DNA from: Mesorhizobium sp. SARCC-RB16n
GTDB lineage: Bacteria > Pseudomonadota > Alphaproteobacteria > Rhizobiales > Rhizobiaceae
Direction of reading: 5' to 3'
Assembly (NCBI RefSeq): GCF_008520305.1
Contig: NZ_ML703306.1
Coordinates: 62,001-126,000 of the forward strand
Length of the DNA: 64,000 nt
Shown: positions 25,877 to 33,609 of the stretch, one piece after another
How the letters are laid out: each line of letters starts with the position of its first letter
Position numbering within the stretch: position 1 is the first letter of the stretch
Notes under the pieces: generated by a model
Told to the model about the DNA's origin: nothing
The model's database searches: none
The model's input: the letters and a program-made list of their open reading frames with translations, nothing else
Position numbers and translations under genes: made by a program

Positions 25877-25902
25877 ACTTTAATCAATCGATTGATTAAA
25901 GT
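25877..25902. promoter_or_regulatory. Perfect 26-bp palindrome, probable TetR operator
   Basis: The 13-base half ACTTTAATCAATC is followed immediately by its exact reverse complement GATTGATTAAAGT. The left half overlaps a possible -35 TTGACT (25874-25879), and TAAAGT (25897-25902) is 17 bases further on. Only six bases separate the palindrome from the TetR start codon at 25909. The site lies between the CYTH and TetR genes. Confidence 0.75.
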
Positions 25903-25908
25903 GTCAGA

Positions 25909-26613
25909 ATGATCAAATTGCCGGACGCCAAGACGCCCCGCCGCACGACATCGCCGGCAGATCTGACGCGTGCCGCGCTGGTCCGAGCGGCGCTAAAACT
26001 GTTCGGGCGGCAGGGTTTCGACGGCACCTCGACGCGCGAAATCGCCGCCGAGGCGGGCGCCAATATCGGCTCGATCGCCTATCACTTCGGCGGCAAGGAA
26101 GGTCTTCGCACCGCTGCCGCCGACTTTATCGTCGAGACCATTCAGGCGGTCGCCGGCCAGGCGCTCGGCAATGGACAGGCCGCGACGGCAAGCGACCCGG
26201 AGGCGGCGCGCGCGCAACTCTTCGCGGCGCTGGAGCGGATGGTCGGCTTTGTCGTGGCCAGCCCGCAGGCCGGAGAGATCGTGCAGTTCGTGCTGCGCGA
26301 GCTGTCGCATCCGACGGCGGCGCTCGACCGCATCTATGACGGCGTCTTCGAGCCGACGCATCGCCGGCTGTGTCTGATCTGGGAGCAGGCCACGGGCGAG
26401 CCGGCCGAGAGCGAACGGACCCGACTCACCGTTTTCACCTTGATCGGCCAGGTCATCTATTTCCGCATCGGCCGCGAGGCGGTGATGCGCCGCATGGGCT
26501 GGCACGACATCGGTGCCGTCGAGGCCGCCAAGGTGGTGGCGGTCACCACGGACAACCTCGGCGCCATACTGGCCGCCCGAAAGGAGGCGGGGATGAAAGG
26601 ATCAAGCCAATGA
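25909..26613 (+). CDS. TetR/AcrR family repressor with CecR-like C-terminal domain
   Basis: The 234-residue regulator has an N-terminal TetR helix-turn-helix (ALVRAALKLFGRQGFDGTSTREIAAEAGANIGSIAYHFGGKEGL). The C-terminal ligand domain resembles the DUF1956 type of CecR/YbiH (VLRELSHPTAALDRIYDGVFEP). It heads an operon with HlyD, ATPase and permease genes joined by overlapping stop-start codons, like E. coli cecR-ybhGFSR. It probably represses that operon by binding the palindrome just upstream. No Shine-Dalgarno sequence is visible, so translation may be leaderless or nearly so. Confidence 0.9.
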   Translation: MIKLPDAKTPRRTTSPADLTRAALVRAALKLFGRQGFDGTSTREIAAEAGANIGSIAYHFGGKEGLRTAAADFIVETIQAVAGQALGNGQAATASDPEAARAQLFAALERMVGFVVASPQAGEIVQFVLRELSHPTAALDRIYDGVFEPTHRRLCLIWEQATGEPAESERTRLTVFTLIGQVIYFRIGREAVMRRMGWHDIGAVEAAKVVAVTTDNLGAILAARKEAGMKGSSQ

Positions 26614-27563
26614 GCTTTCTGTGTTCGCTGCCGCTCGCCGCGCAACTGTTCGGCGCCTGCGCGCCGGCGGCACCGCTCGCCGTCGGTTATGTCGAGGGCG
26701 ACTATGTACTCCTGGCGCCGATCGAGGTGGCGCAGGTCGAGACGGTGACGGTCAAGCGCGGCGACCGCGTCACGCCAGGAGCCACCGTGGTGACACTCGA
26801 AAATGCCGACGCCAAGATCGCGGTGGCGCAAGCCCAAGCGGCGCTGGCACAGGCGCAGGCGCAGTTTGCCGACCTCCAGGTCGGCAAGCGGCCGGACGAG
26901 ATCGCCGTGCTGAAGGCTGCGGTCGACATGGCACGCGCCCAGGCCGCCGACGCCAAGCGAAAGAACGACCGCGCCGCCGATCTGTTCAAGCGCGGCACCG
27001 GCACCCAGGCGGACTATGACACCGCCTCCGCGACGCTGGAAACCGCCGACGCCCAGGTTGGCCAGGCCGAGGCCAATCTCGCCGTCGGCGGCTTGCCGGC
27101 CCGCCCCGAGACGATCAAGGCCGCCGACAACCAGGTCAAGCAGGCACAGGCGGAGCTGGAACAGGCGCAATGGCGGCTGTCCAAGCGCATGCTCGCCGCT
27201 CCTTCGCCCGGCCGCGTCAACGACGTCATCCGCAATCCGGGCGACACGGCAGGGCCGACCGCGCCCGTTATCTCGGTGCTTCCCGACGGCGCGGTGAAGC
27301 TCAGCGTCTACATACCGGAGACCGCCTTCTCCTCGGTCAAGGTCGGCAGCCTGCTCAGCGTCCATTGCGACGGCTGCGGCCCGGACGTGAAGGCGCGCGT
27401 CAGCTATATCTCGCCCGATCCCGAATTCACCCCGCCGGTGATCTATTCGCTCGAGAACCGGCAGAAGCTGGTCTACCTCGTCGAGGCGCGTCCGGAGGGC
27501 GATGCGGGCCCGCTGCAGCCCGGCCAGATCGTCGATGTCGATCTCGCGGATATCGGAAGATGA
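26610..27563 (+). CDS. HlyD-family periplasmic adaptor (YbhG-like)
   Basis: The 317-residue membrane-fusion protein has a short hydrophobic N-terminus, then the biotinyl-lipoyl half (VETVTVKRGDRVTPGATVVTLENADAKI). A long Ala/Gln-rich coiled-coil hairpin (about residues 65-190: AQAQAALAQAQAQFADLQ) follows, then the second lipoyl half and a beta-barrel. It bridges an inner-membrane ABC exporter to the periplasm or outer membrane. The start overlaps the tetR stop (ATGA) and the stop overlaps the ATPase gene. Confidence 0.9.
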   Translation: MSFLCSLPLAAQLFGACAPAAPLAVGYVEGDYVLLAPIEVAQVETVTVKRGDRVTPGATVVTLENADAKIAVAQAQAALAQAQAQFADLQVGKRPDEIAVLKAAVDMARAQAADAKRKNDRAADLFKRGTGTQADYDTASATLETADAQVGQAEANLAVGGLPARPETIKAADNQVKQAQAELEQAQWRLSKRMLAAPSPGRVNDVIRNPGDTAGPTAPVISVLPDGAVKLSVYIPETAFSSVKVGSLLSVHCDGCGPDVKARVSYISPDPEFTPPVIYSLENRQKLVYLVEARPEGDAGPLQPGQIVDVDLADIGR

Positions 27564-28480
27564 ACGCCATCGACGTTCACGGCCTGGTCAAGCGCTTCGG
27601 CGACAAGACCGTCGTCGATCACGTGACCATGTCGGTCGCCGAGGGCGAGATCGTCGGCTTCCTCGGGCCGAACGGCTCGGGCAAGACCACCACCATCCGC
27701 ATCATGTGCGGCCTGCTGACGCCGGACGAAGGCGATGGCACGGTGCTGGGTTTCGACATCCGCACCGATGCGCTCAAGATCAAGCGTGAAGTCGGCTACA
27801 TGACGCAGAAATTCTCGTTCTACGAGGATCTGACGATAGGCGAGAACCTCGAATTCGTGGCGCGGCTCTACCGGCTGAAGCCGGTCGAGGAGTATGTCGC
27901 CAGGACATTGGAGGACCTCGGCCTGGCGACGCGCCGCAATCAGCTGGCCGGCACCTTGTCCGGCGGCTGGAAGCAGCGGCTGGCGCTGGCCGCCTGCATC
28001 ATGCACAAGCCGAAACTGCTCCTGCTCGACGAGCCGACGGCCGGCGTCGACCCGAAGGCGCGACGCGAGTTCTGGGACGAGATCCATCGCCTGGCCAGCG
28101 GCGGGCTCACCGTGCTGGTCTCCACCCACTACATGGACGAGGCCGAGCGCTGCCACCGCATCAGCTACATCTCCTACGGCAAGATGCTGGCCACCGGCAC
28201 CGTAGCCGAAGTGGTGAAGAATGCGGGCCTGACCACTTTCGTGCTGCAGGGTCCGCGGCTCGACGAGGTGGCGCAAGCGCTGCAAGGCCGCCCCGGCGTC
28301 GACCAGGTGGCCCCGTTCGGCGCCACGCTGCATGTCGTCGGTTCCGACCGCGGGAAACTTGAAGCAGCGCTTGCCGATGTCGAGAGAGAGCACAAGGGCG
28401 TGACGGTGACGCCGGGCGAAACCAGCCTGGAGGATGTCTTCATCCAGTTCATGTCGGGATCGAAGGACAATATGGCATGA
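27560..28480 (+). CDS. ABC exporter ATP-binding protein (YbhF-like, single NBD)
   Basis: The 306-residue subunit has Walker A GPNGSGKTT, Q-loop MTQKFSFYEDLT, signature LSGGWKQRLALA, Walker [13 protein letters not shown] and the H-loop in VLVSTHYMDEAE. The C-terminal extension ends with the ETSLEDVFIQFM motif seen in drug-export ATPases. E. coli YbhF has two such domains; this has one. It is translationally coupled to HlyD before it and the permease after it. Confidence 0.92.
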   Translation: MNAIDVHGLVKRFGDKTVVDHVTMSVAEGEIVGFLGPNGSGKTTTIRIMCGLLTPDEGDGTVLGFDIRTDALKIKREVGYMTQKFSFYEDLTIGENLEFVARLYRLKPVEEYVARTLEDLGLATRRNQLAGTLSGGWKQRLALAACIMHKPKLLLLDEPTAGVDPKARREFWDEIHRLASGGLTVLVSTHYMDEAERCHRISYISYGKMLATGTVAEVVKNAGLTTFVLQGPRLDEVAQALQGRPGVDQVAPFGATLHVVGSDRGKLEAALADVEREHKGVTVTPGETSLEDVFIQFMSGSKDNMA

Positions 28481-29613
28481 ACAGCGTCTTTTCCTTCGCC
28501 AGGCTCGGCGCCCTGCTGATCAAGGAGTTCATCCAGATGCGGCGCGACCGCATCACCTTCGCCATGATGCTGGGCGTACCGCTGATCCAGCTCGTCCTGT
28601 TCGGCTATGCTATCAACAACGACCCGAAAAGCCTGCCGGCGGCATTGGTGGCCACCAGCAGCGATCCCTACACCCGCGCCATGGTCTCGGCGCTGCAGAC
28701 CACCGGCTACTACCGCTTCGACCATGTCGCGCAGAGCGCGGAGGAGGCCGAGTTCCTGATGGCGCGCGGCGACGTCGCCTTCGTCGTCACAATCCCCGCC
28801 GATTTCGCCCGGCGCGTCGAGCGCGGCGACAAGCCGCAGATCCTGATCGAGGCCGACGCCACCGATCCGGCGGTCGCCAGCGGCGCCATCTCGACGCTCG
28901 GCACCATCGCCGGCCAGGCGCTGCTGAGAGCGCAGGGCATGCAGGAAGCCGCCGCGGAGGCCGCCAGGGGGCAGCTCGATGTCGTCGTGCACCGGCGCTA
29001 CAATCCCGAAGGCATCTCGCAATACAACATCGTCCCCGGCCTGCTCGGCGTCATCCTGCAGATGACCATGGTGATGATGACCTCGATCGCGCTGACGCGC
29101 GAGACCGAGCGCGGCACGATGGAGAATCTCCTGGCGATGCCGTCGAGCCCGCTGGAGATCATGATGGGCAAGGTGCTGCCCTATCTGGCGGTCGGCGCGG
29201 TGCAGGTGGTGGTGGTGCTGGCCGCCTCGAAGCTTCTGTTCGCCATCCCGTTCACCGGCTCGATGACGCTGCTCCTGTCGGCGGTGCTGGTGTTCGTGCT
29301 GTCCCTGGTGCTGCTCGGCTACACGATTTCGACCATCGCGCGCACGCAGATGCAGGCGCTTCAGCTCACCTTCTTCTTCTTCCTGCCCTCGATCATGCTG
29401 TCGGGCTTCATGTTCCCCTATCGCGGCATGCCGGACTGGGCACAGACCTTCGGCGAGATTTTTCCGCTGACGCATTTCCTGCGCATCACCCGCGCGGTGA
29501 TGCTGAAGGGCGCCCAGCTGCCGGCGGTGGCGACGGAGATCGGCTGGCTGGTGGTCTTCGTCGCGCTGTTTGCCGGCGTGGCATTGGTGCGCTTCAGGCG
29601 CACGCTGGACTGA
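28477..29613 (+). CDS. ABC-2 exporter permease (YbhS/YbhR-like)
   Basis: The 378-residue protein has one N-terminal helix, a large periplasmic loop of about 130 residues and five or six C-terminal helices. The motif PSSPLEIMMGKVLPYL and FFFLPSIMLSGFMFPYRGMP are typical of this permease group. Its ATG overlaps the ATPase stop (ATGA). Only one permease gene is present, so the transporter should be a homodimer. The substrate is unknown, with drug or cation export likely from the operon type. Confidence 0.92.
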   Translation: MNSVFSFARLGALLIKEFIQMRRDRITFAMMLGVPLIQLVLFGYAINNDPKSLPAALVATSSDPYTRAMVSALQTTGYYRFDHVAQSAEEAEFLMARGDVAFVVTIPADFARRVERGDKPQILIEADATDPAVASGAISTLGTIAGQALLRAQGMQEAAAEAARGQLDVVVHRRYNPEGISQYNIVPGLLGVILQMTMVMMTSIALTRETERGTMENLLAMPSSPLEIMMGKVLPYLAVGAVQVVVVLAASKLLFAIPFTGSMTLLLSAVLVFVLSLVLLGYTISTIARTQMQALQLTFFFFLPSIMLSGFMFPYRGMPDWAQTFGEIFPLTHFLRITRAVMLKGAQLPAVATEIGWLVVFVALFAGVALVRFRRTLD

Positions 29614-29649
29614 CGAGGGCCTCGCCAGAGCCTGCTGAGTTGCGGCCTC

Positions 29650-30633
29650 CTACGCCGCCGCCATGATCCCGGCATAGGTGCCGAAATCGACATTGCCGCC
29701 GGACAGCACCACGACAACGCATTTGCCCGAGAGCTCGATCTCGCCCGATGACAGCGCCGCCAGCGCGACGCAGCCGCCGGGCTCGACCACCAGCTTCAAA
29801 TGGGCCATGGCGTCGCGCATCGCCTGCGCGGTCGCCTTGTCGGAAACCGCGATGGCGCCGGCAAGGTTGCGGCGGTTGATCTCGAAAGTGATGGCGCCCG
29901 GCTCGGCGGTGAGGATCGCGTCGCAGATCGAACTGTGGCCCGGCTCGTTCGAAACCCTGGCGCCCGACGCCAGCGAGCGGCGCGTGTCGTCGAAATGCTC
30001 GGGTTCGACCGCCCAGATCGCAGTGCCTGGCGAGGCATCCTTGACCGCGACCGAAATGCCGCTGGTCAGGCCGCCGCCGCCACAGGGGATGACGACCGCG
30101 TCGAGCGATACACCCAGCGCCCGCGCCTGCTTCACCAGCTCCAATCCGATCGTGCCCTGCCCGGCGATGATGGCCGGGTCGTCGAAGGGCGGCACCAACG
30201 CCATGCCCTTGTCGAGATAGGGGCGAACCACCGTCATGCGGTCGTCCTTGAAACGGTCGAAGGGCACCACTTCGGCACCCATCTTGCGGACATTGGCGAT
30301 CTTCATCTCAGGCGCATCCGCCGGCATGGCGATGACCGCCTTGACGCCGAACATGGCCGCGGATGCCGCCACGCCTTGCGCATGGTTGCCCGAGGAAAAA
30401 GCGACGACCCCACGAGAGCGTTCCGCCTCGCTCAGCGACGACAGCTTGTTGTAGGCGCCGCGGAACTTGAACGAGCCGGTGCGCTGCAGCGTCTCCGGCT
30501 TGAACAGGATACGGCCGCCGAAGCGCCTGTTCAGCTCCTGCGATTCGATCAGTGGCGTTTCAACGATCAGGCCCGAAAGGCGCGCGGCGGCGGCGTGGAT
30601 GTCGGCGATGCCGAGAGGGGTGATGGCGGTCAT
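29650..30633 (-). CDS. Threonine/serine dehydratase (PLP fold type II)
   Basis: The 327-residue enzyme has the PLP lysine motif SFKFRGAYNKL, the phosphate-binding loop PCGGGGLTSG and the SSGNHAQGVA substrate loop. No regulatory ACT domain is present, so it resembles catabolic threonine ammonia-lyases or serine racemases rather than biosynthetic IlvA. It would convert Thr or Ser to the 2-oxo acid plus ammonia. The gene converges on the ABC exporter operon with 36 bases between stops. A hydroxyamino acid racemase activity is possible. Confidence 0.88.
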   Translation of the reverse strand: MTAITPLGIADIHAAAARLSGLIVETPLIESQELNRRFGGRILFKPETLQRTGSFKFRGAYNKLSSLSEAERSRGVVAFSSGNHAQGVAASAAMFGVKAVIAMPADAPEMKIANVRKMGAEVVPFDRFKDDRMTVVRPYLDKGMALVPPFDDPAIIAGQGTIGLELVKQARALGVSLDAVVIPCGGGGLTSGISVAVKDASPGTAIWAVEPEHFDDTRRSLASGARVSNEPGHSSICDAILTAEPGAITFEINRRNLAGAIAVSDKATAQAMRDAMAHLKLVVEPGGCVALAALSSGEIELSGKCVVVVLSGGNVDFGTYAGIMAAA

Positions 30634-30745
30634 GCAAGGTCCAGCAAAACAGGTAGCGTCCTGTCATGATGCCCGCAAAGGCACGTGGCGCACCATTGAA
30701 AACATGTGACCGTTACAAAATTGGTGGGTCACCTCAGCCGGCGGT

Positions 30746-30803
30746 GCCGCCCCTCACCTGCCTGCCGGCATCCTCTCCCCGTATAGTGACGGGGAGAGGG
30801 GCG
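30746..30803. repeat. Palindromic repeat, single copy of the 63.5-kb family
   Basis: The unit runs gccgcccctcacctgcctg and then a hairpin CTCTCCCCGT-atagtg-ACGGGGAGAG. The same sequence in reverse direction occurs at about 63556-63616. It lies between the dehydratase start and the end of the 107-residue gene. Confidence 0.75.
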
Positions 30804-30846
30804 ATGTCACCGGCGATTTCGCCAACCATTGGCGGCGCGCCTCAAT

Positions 30847-31170
30847 CTAGCCGAGCAACGTCCGTTGCCTTTTTGTCCCGCCCAGCTTGCGCCAGCTGTT
30901 GAACCGGTGCGTGGCGGCGGCGAACGAGATCTTCATCTGCTGGGCCACCGAATAGCGTGACTTGCCTTCGTCGAACATGCGGTAGCAGCACTCGACGCCT
31001 TCCTCGGTCAGCTTGCCGTCCGGCGCCTTGTTGTGCGGGTTGGCGGGGTCGAATTTCTCGACCTGTTGCTCGACCAGGCCCTTCAGGCGTTGCAGGTCGG
31101 CCTCAATGCTGGCGATGAGATCGAGAACAGGCTTTGGATCATAGGCGTGTGCAGGCTCTTTTGCCGTCAT
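30847..31170 (-). CDS. Conserved HTH-like protein of unknown function
   Basis: The 107-residue protein has an N-terminal coiled segment (VLDLIASIEADLQRLKGLVEQQVEKF) and a C-terminal helix-turn-helix-like part (GKLTEEGVECCYRMFDEGKSRYSVAQQMKISFAAATHRFNSW, beginning at about residue 50), with a basic tail. This pattern suggests DNA binding, but no family name comes to mind. AAAGGA lies ten bases before the ATG. It is divergent from mbfA; the shared promoter region has three palindromes. Confidence 0.7.
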   Translation of the reverse strand: MTAKEPAHAYDPKPVLDLIASIEADLQRLKGLVEQQVEKFDPANPHNKAPDGKLTEEGVECCYRMFDEGKSRYSVAQQMKISFAAATHRFNSWRKLGGTKRQRTLLG

Positions 31171-31206
31171 CTGCGCGTTCCTTTCCTGGATTTGGTCTCA
31201 CATATA

Positions 31207-31220
31207 GGTGAACATTCACC
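31207..31220. promoter_or_regulatory. Inverted repeat upstream of the HTH-like gene
   Basis: GGTGAA-CA-TTCACC is an inverted repeat with perfect six-base arms. It lies 36 bases upstream of the minus-strand start at 31170. A second, 14-base perfect palindrome (TCAACAATTGTTGA) is at 31253-31266. Either could be an operator for the 107-residue protein. Confidence 0.4.
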
Positions 31221-31304
31221 GATAGTGAAGTGACTGGGCTCATGCCGACGTTTCAACAATTGTTGACCCGCCGCCCCAAGCGCGATTGACCACGGACGCC
31301 GTAA

Positions 31305-31335
31305 ACCCTAGTTTAGAACAATTCTAAACTAGGGT
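31305..31335. promoter_or_regulatory. Irr-box (ICE-like) palindrome upstream of mbfA
   Basis: The arms ACCCTAGTTTAGAA and TTCTAAACTAGGGT are perfect reverse complements separated by CAA. The core TTTAGAA-N3-TTCTAAA matches the iron-control element bound by Irr in Rhizobiales. It ends nine bases before the mbfA start codon, so a bound repressor would block transcription or initiation. Confidence 0.8.
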
Positions 31336-31344
31336 GATTTCCTC

Positions 31345-32328
31345 ATGCTTTCCCGTGTTTTCGGCTTCGGCCGCCGCCCCTTCGAATCGCTCTCCGAACA
31401 GGAGATCCTGGCGCTGGCCATTTCATCGGAGGAAGATGACGGGCGCATCTACCGGGCCTATGCGGACGGACTGGCCGAGACTTTCCCGCAATCGGCCAAA
31501 CTGTTCGAGGCAATGGCCGAGGAGGAAGACGGCCATCGCGACTCGCTGATCGAGCTCTTCCGCAAGCGTTTCGGCGAGCGCATTCCGTTGATCCGCCGTG
31601 AACATGTGAAGGGCTATTATGAGCGCAAGCCCGACTGGCTGGTGCGGCCGCTCGGCATCGAGGCCGTGCGCCGCCAGGCCGAGGCTATGGAGCGGCAGGC
31701 CTATCTGTTCTATGTCGAGGCGGCCAAGCGCACCACCGACGCCTCGACCCGCAAACTCCTCGGCGACCTGGCCGCGGTCGAACAGGGCCATGAAAGCTCG
31801 GCGCATGCGCTGGAGCAGGAACATGTTCCGGGCGAGGTCAGGGTCGAGGAGGCGACCGCCGAGCAGCGCCAGTTCATCCTCACCTATGTGCAGCCGGGCC
31901 TGGCCGGGCTGATGGACGGATCGGTGTCGACGCTGGCGCCGATCTTCGCCGCCGCCTTTGCCACGCATGACACCTGGCAGACGCTTCTGGTCGGGCTTGC
32001 CGCCTCGATCGGCGCCGGCATCTCGATGGGCTTCACCGAGGTCGCTTCCGATGACGGCAAGCTGTCCGGGCGCGGATCTCCGATCAAGCGCGGCCTGACC
32101 GTCGGCGTCATGACGACGCTCGGCGGCCTCGGCCACGCGTTGCCTTATCTCATTCCGCATTTCTGGACGGCGACCGCCGTTGCCGCCGTGGTCGTGTTCT
32201 TCGAATTGTGGGCCATCGCCTTCGTCCAGAACCGCTACATGCAAACCCCGTTCCTGCGCGCCGCCTTCCAGGTGGTGCTGGGCGGCGCCCTGGTGTTCGC
32301 GGCGGGCGTGCTGATCGGTAATGCGTGA
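31345..32328 (+). CDS. mbfA: Membrane-bound ferritin-like iron exporter MbfA
   Basis: The 327-residue protein joins an N-terminal ferritin/rubrerythrin-like domain (about residues 1-160, with metal-binding EEEDGHRDSLIELF and AVEQGHESSAHALEQEH) to a C-terminal VIT1-like membrane domain (about 170-327: GISMGFTEVAS, four or five helices). In Bradyrhizobium and Agrobacterium MbfA exports iron under high-iron stress and is repressed by Irr under low iron. The strong Irr-type box directly upstream supports the same control here. Confidence 0.92.
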   Translation: MLSRVFGFGRRPFESLSEQEILALAISSEEDDGRIYRAYADGLAETFPQSAKLFEAMAEEEDGHRDSLIELFRKRFGERIPLIRREHVKGYYERKPDWLVRPLGIEAVRRQAEAMERQAYLFYVEAAKRTTDASTRKLLGDLAAVEQGHESSAHALEQEHVPGEVRVEEATAEQRQFILTYVQPGLAGLMDGSVSTLAPIFAAAFATHDTWQTLLVGLAASIGAGISMGFTEVASDDGKLSGRGSPIKRGLTVGVMTTLGGLGHALPYLIPHFWTATAVAAVVVFFELWAIAFVQNRYMQTPFLRAAFQVVLGGALVFAAGVLIGNA

Positions 32329-32340
32329 GCGCTGTACTTG

Positions 32341-32540
32341 CCTTCCTTCCCCCCTTGTGGGGGAAGGTGGATCGGCGTGATAGCGCCGAGACGGATGAGG
32401 GGTGTTCCAGCGAAGTGAGACGCTTATGACGTTCTCGCCGCGCGTCCGTGCTGAACGAATGTACGGGCCAAGCTGGAGCACCCCTCATCCGACCTCGCTT
32501 CGCGAGGCCACCTTCTCCCACAAGGGGAGAAGGGAAGGTG
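32341..32540. repeat. Inverted pair of palindromic repeats
   Basis: One copy at about 32341-32408 (CCCCCTTGTGGGGGAAGGTGG-like, then the gatcggcgtga...gagacggatgaggggtg part) faces a reversed copy at about 32473-32540. The sequences share the accttctccc...caagggga core. They lie between mbfA and the convergent ABM gene and may act as transcription-ending hairpins for both. Confidence 0.75.
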
Positions 32541-32557
32541 GGCGTTGGTGCCACCAC

Positions 32558-32902
32558 TCACCCATTCACCGCCCGGCTGTCCGCCGGCGCCTCGTCCCTC
32601 TCCGTCAGTCCGTAATCCCGCACCACATGGGCGATCCGTAGTCTATAGCCGGCAAAGATACCGCCGCGCCCTGCCTTTTGCGCCTGCCGATGCTCTTCCG
32701 TATTGCGCCAGGCCTTGACCGCCTCCTCGTCGCGCCAGAACGACAGCGACAGCACCCGGTTCGGGTCGGCTAGGCTTTGGAAGCGCTCGATGGAGATGAA
32801 CCCGTCGATGCCGTCGAGCAGCGGACGCAGATCGGCGGCGATGTTCAGGTAGGCCTCGCGCCGGCCCTGTGCGGGCTGCACCTCGAAGATGACGGCGATC
32901 AT
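32558..32902 (-). CDS. Antibiotic biosynthesis monooxygenase (ABM) domain protein
   Basis: The 114-residue dimeric ferredoxin-like protein has the ABM pattern: IAVIFEVQPAQGRREAYLNIA, then GFISIERFQSLADPNRVLSLSFWRDEEAVKAWRNTEEHRQAQKAGR. Members include small cofactor-free monooxygenases and heme-degrading enzymes; the substrate is not known. Its start overlaps the end of the NIPSNAP gene by four bases, so they are co-expressed. Confidence 0.88.
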   Translation of the reverse strand: MIAVIFEVQPAQGRREAYLNIAADLRPLLDGIDGFISIERFQSLADPNRVLSLSFWRDEEAVKAWRNTEEHRQAQKAGRGGIFAGYRLRIAHVVRDYGLTERDEAPADSRAVNG

Positions 32903-33231
32903 ACCTTCACCAGCGGCGCATGCGGGCCGGAAGCCAGTTTCAGGAACATGCGGTCCTCCCTGAGGATGAAGCGTTCGCGCTTGGCGAACTCATAGTTTGC
33001 CTTGCCGGCGGGGTCGGCGGCAAGCCGGGCGCGATAGGCTTCGTAGGCGGCCAGGCTTTCGATGTTGTAGGCGGCACAGGCCGTCGTGGCCGAGCCCTCG
33101 TGCGGCGCGAAATAGCCGATCAGATCGCCGCCGCAGCGCGGAATGGCCTGGCCCCAGTTGCGGGCATACTCCTCGAAGGCGGCCTTGCCGAACGGGTCGA
33201 TCTCATAGCGGATGAAGCAGGTGATGGTCAT
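32899..33231 (-). CDS. NIPSNAP family protein
   Basis: This 110-residue protein has the NIPSNAP dimeric alpha-beta barrel pattern: ITCFIRYEIDPFGKAAFEEYARNWGQAIPRCGGDLIGYFAPHEG, followed by AYNIESLAAYEAYRARLAADP. The biochemical role of the family is poorly defined. AAGGAGA precedes the ATG. It is coupled with the ABM gene and probably controlled with DUF1127 by the divergent ArsR-type regulator. Confidence 0.88.
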   Translation of the reverse strand: MTITCFIRYEIDPFGKAAFEEYARNWGQAIPRCGGDLIGYFAPHEGSATTACAAYNIESLAAYEAYRARLAADPAGKANYEFAKRERFILREDRMFLKLASGPHAPLVKV

Positions 33232-33325
33232 CTCGGTCTCTCCTTGAGGGGGTGTTTTCGCGTCAATGGTTCGAGCGGCGTCGAAACGTCTTATGGGTGG
33301 ATGTGTTAGGCAATTCCCTCGGCGG

Positions 33326-33541
33326 TCATGCTTGCCAGAAGGACTTCGCGCATTCGCGGCGCACGTCCTGCCGTGTCAGGCCGAGGTCGCGCAGCAGGTG
33401 GTCGTCGATCTCGCAGAGGTCGCGGCGCTGCAGGTGGCGGTCATACCAGCGGGTTAGCAGCCGCGAACGCACCCAGGTGACGAACGGGAACGATTGACGG
33501 CCGGAGAGGGGGGCCGAGGCGGAAGCGGTTCGTGCGGTCAT
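33326..33541 (-). CDS. DUF1127 (YjiS-like) small protein
   Basis: The 71-residue protein has a C-terminal DUF1127 domain (RWYDRHLQRRDLCEIDDHLLRDLGLTRQDVRRECAKSFW). In alphaproteobacteria such small Arg-rich proteins influence RNA handling and phosphate or stress metabolism. AAGGAG precedes the ATG. The NIPSNAP-ABM pair follows 94 bases downstream on the same strand, while the ArsR-type gene diverges from it. Confidence 0.88.
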   Translation of the reverse strand: MTARTASASAPLSGRQSFPFVTWVRSRLLTRWYDRHLQRRDLCEIDDHLLRDLGLTRQDVRRECAKSFWQA

Positions 33542-33609
33542 CGTCGTCTCCTTGATCTGGTCGGAGAATAGTGGTTATCTGACAGGGATGCTTCGATGAG
33601 GATCAAACC

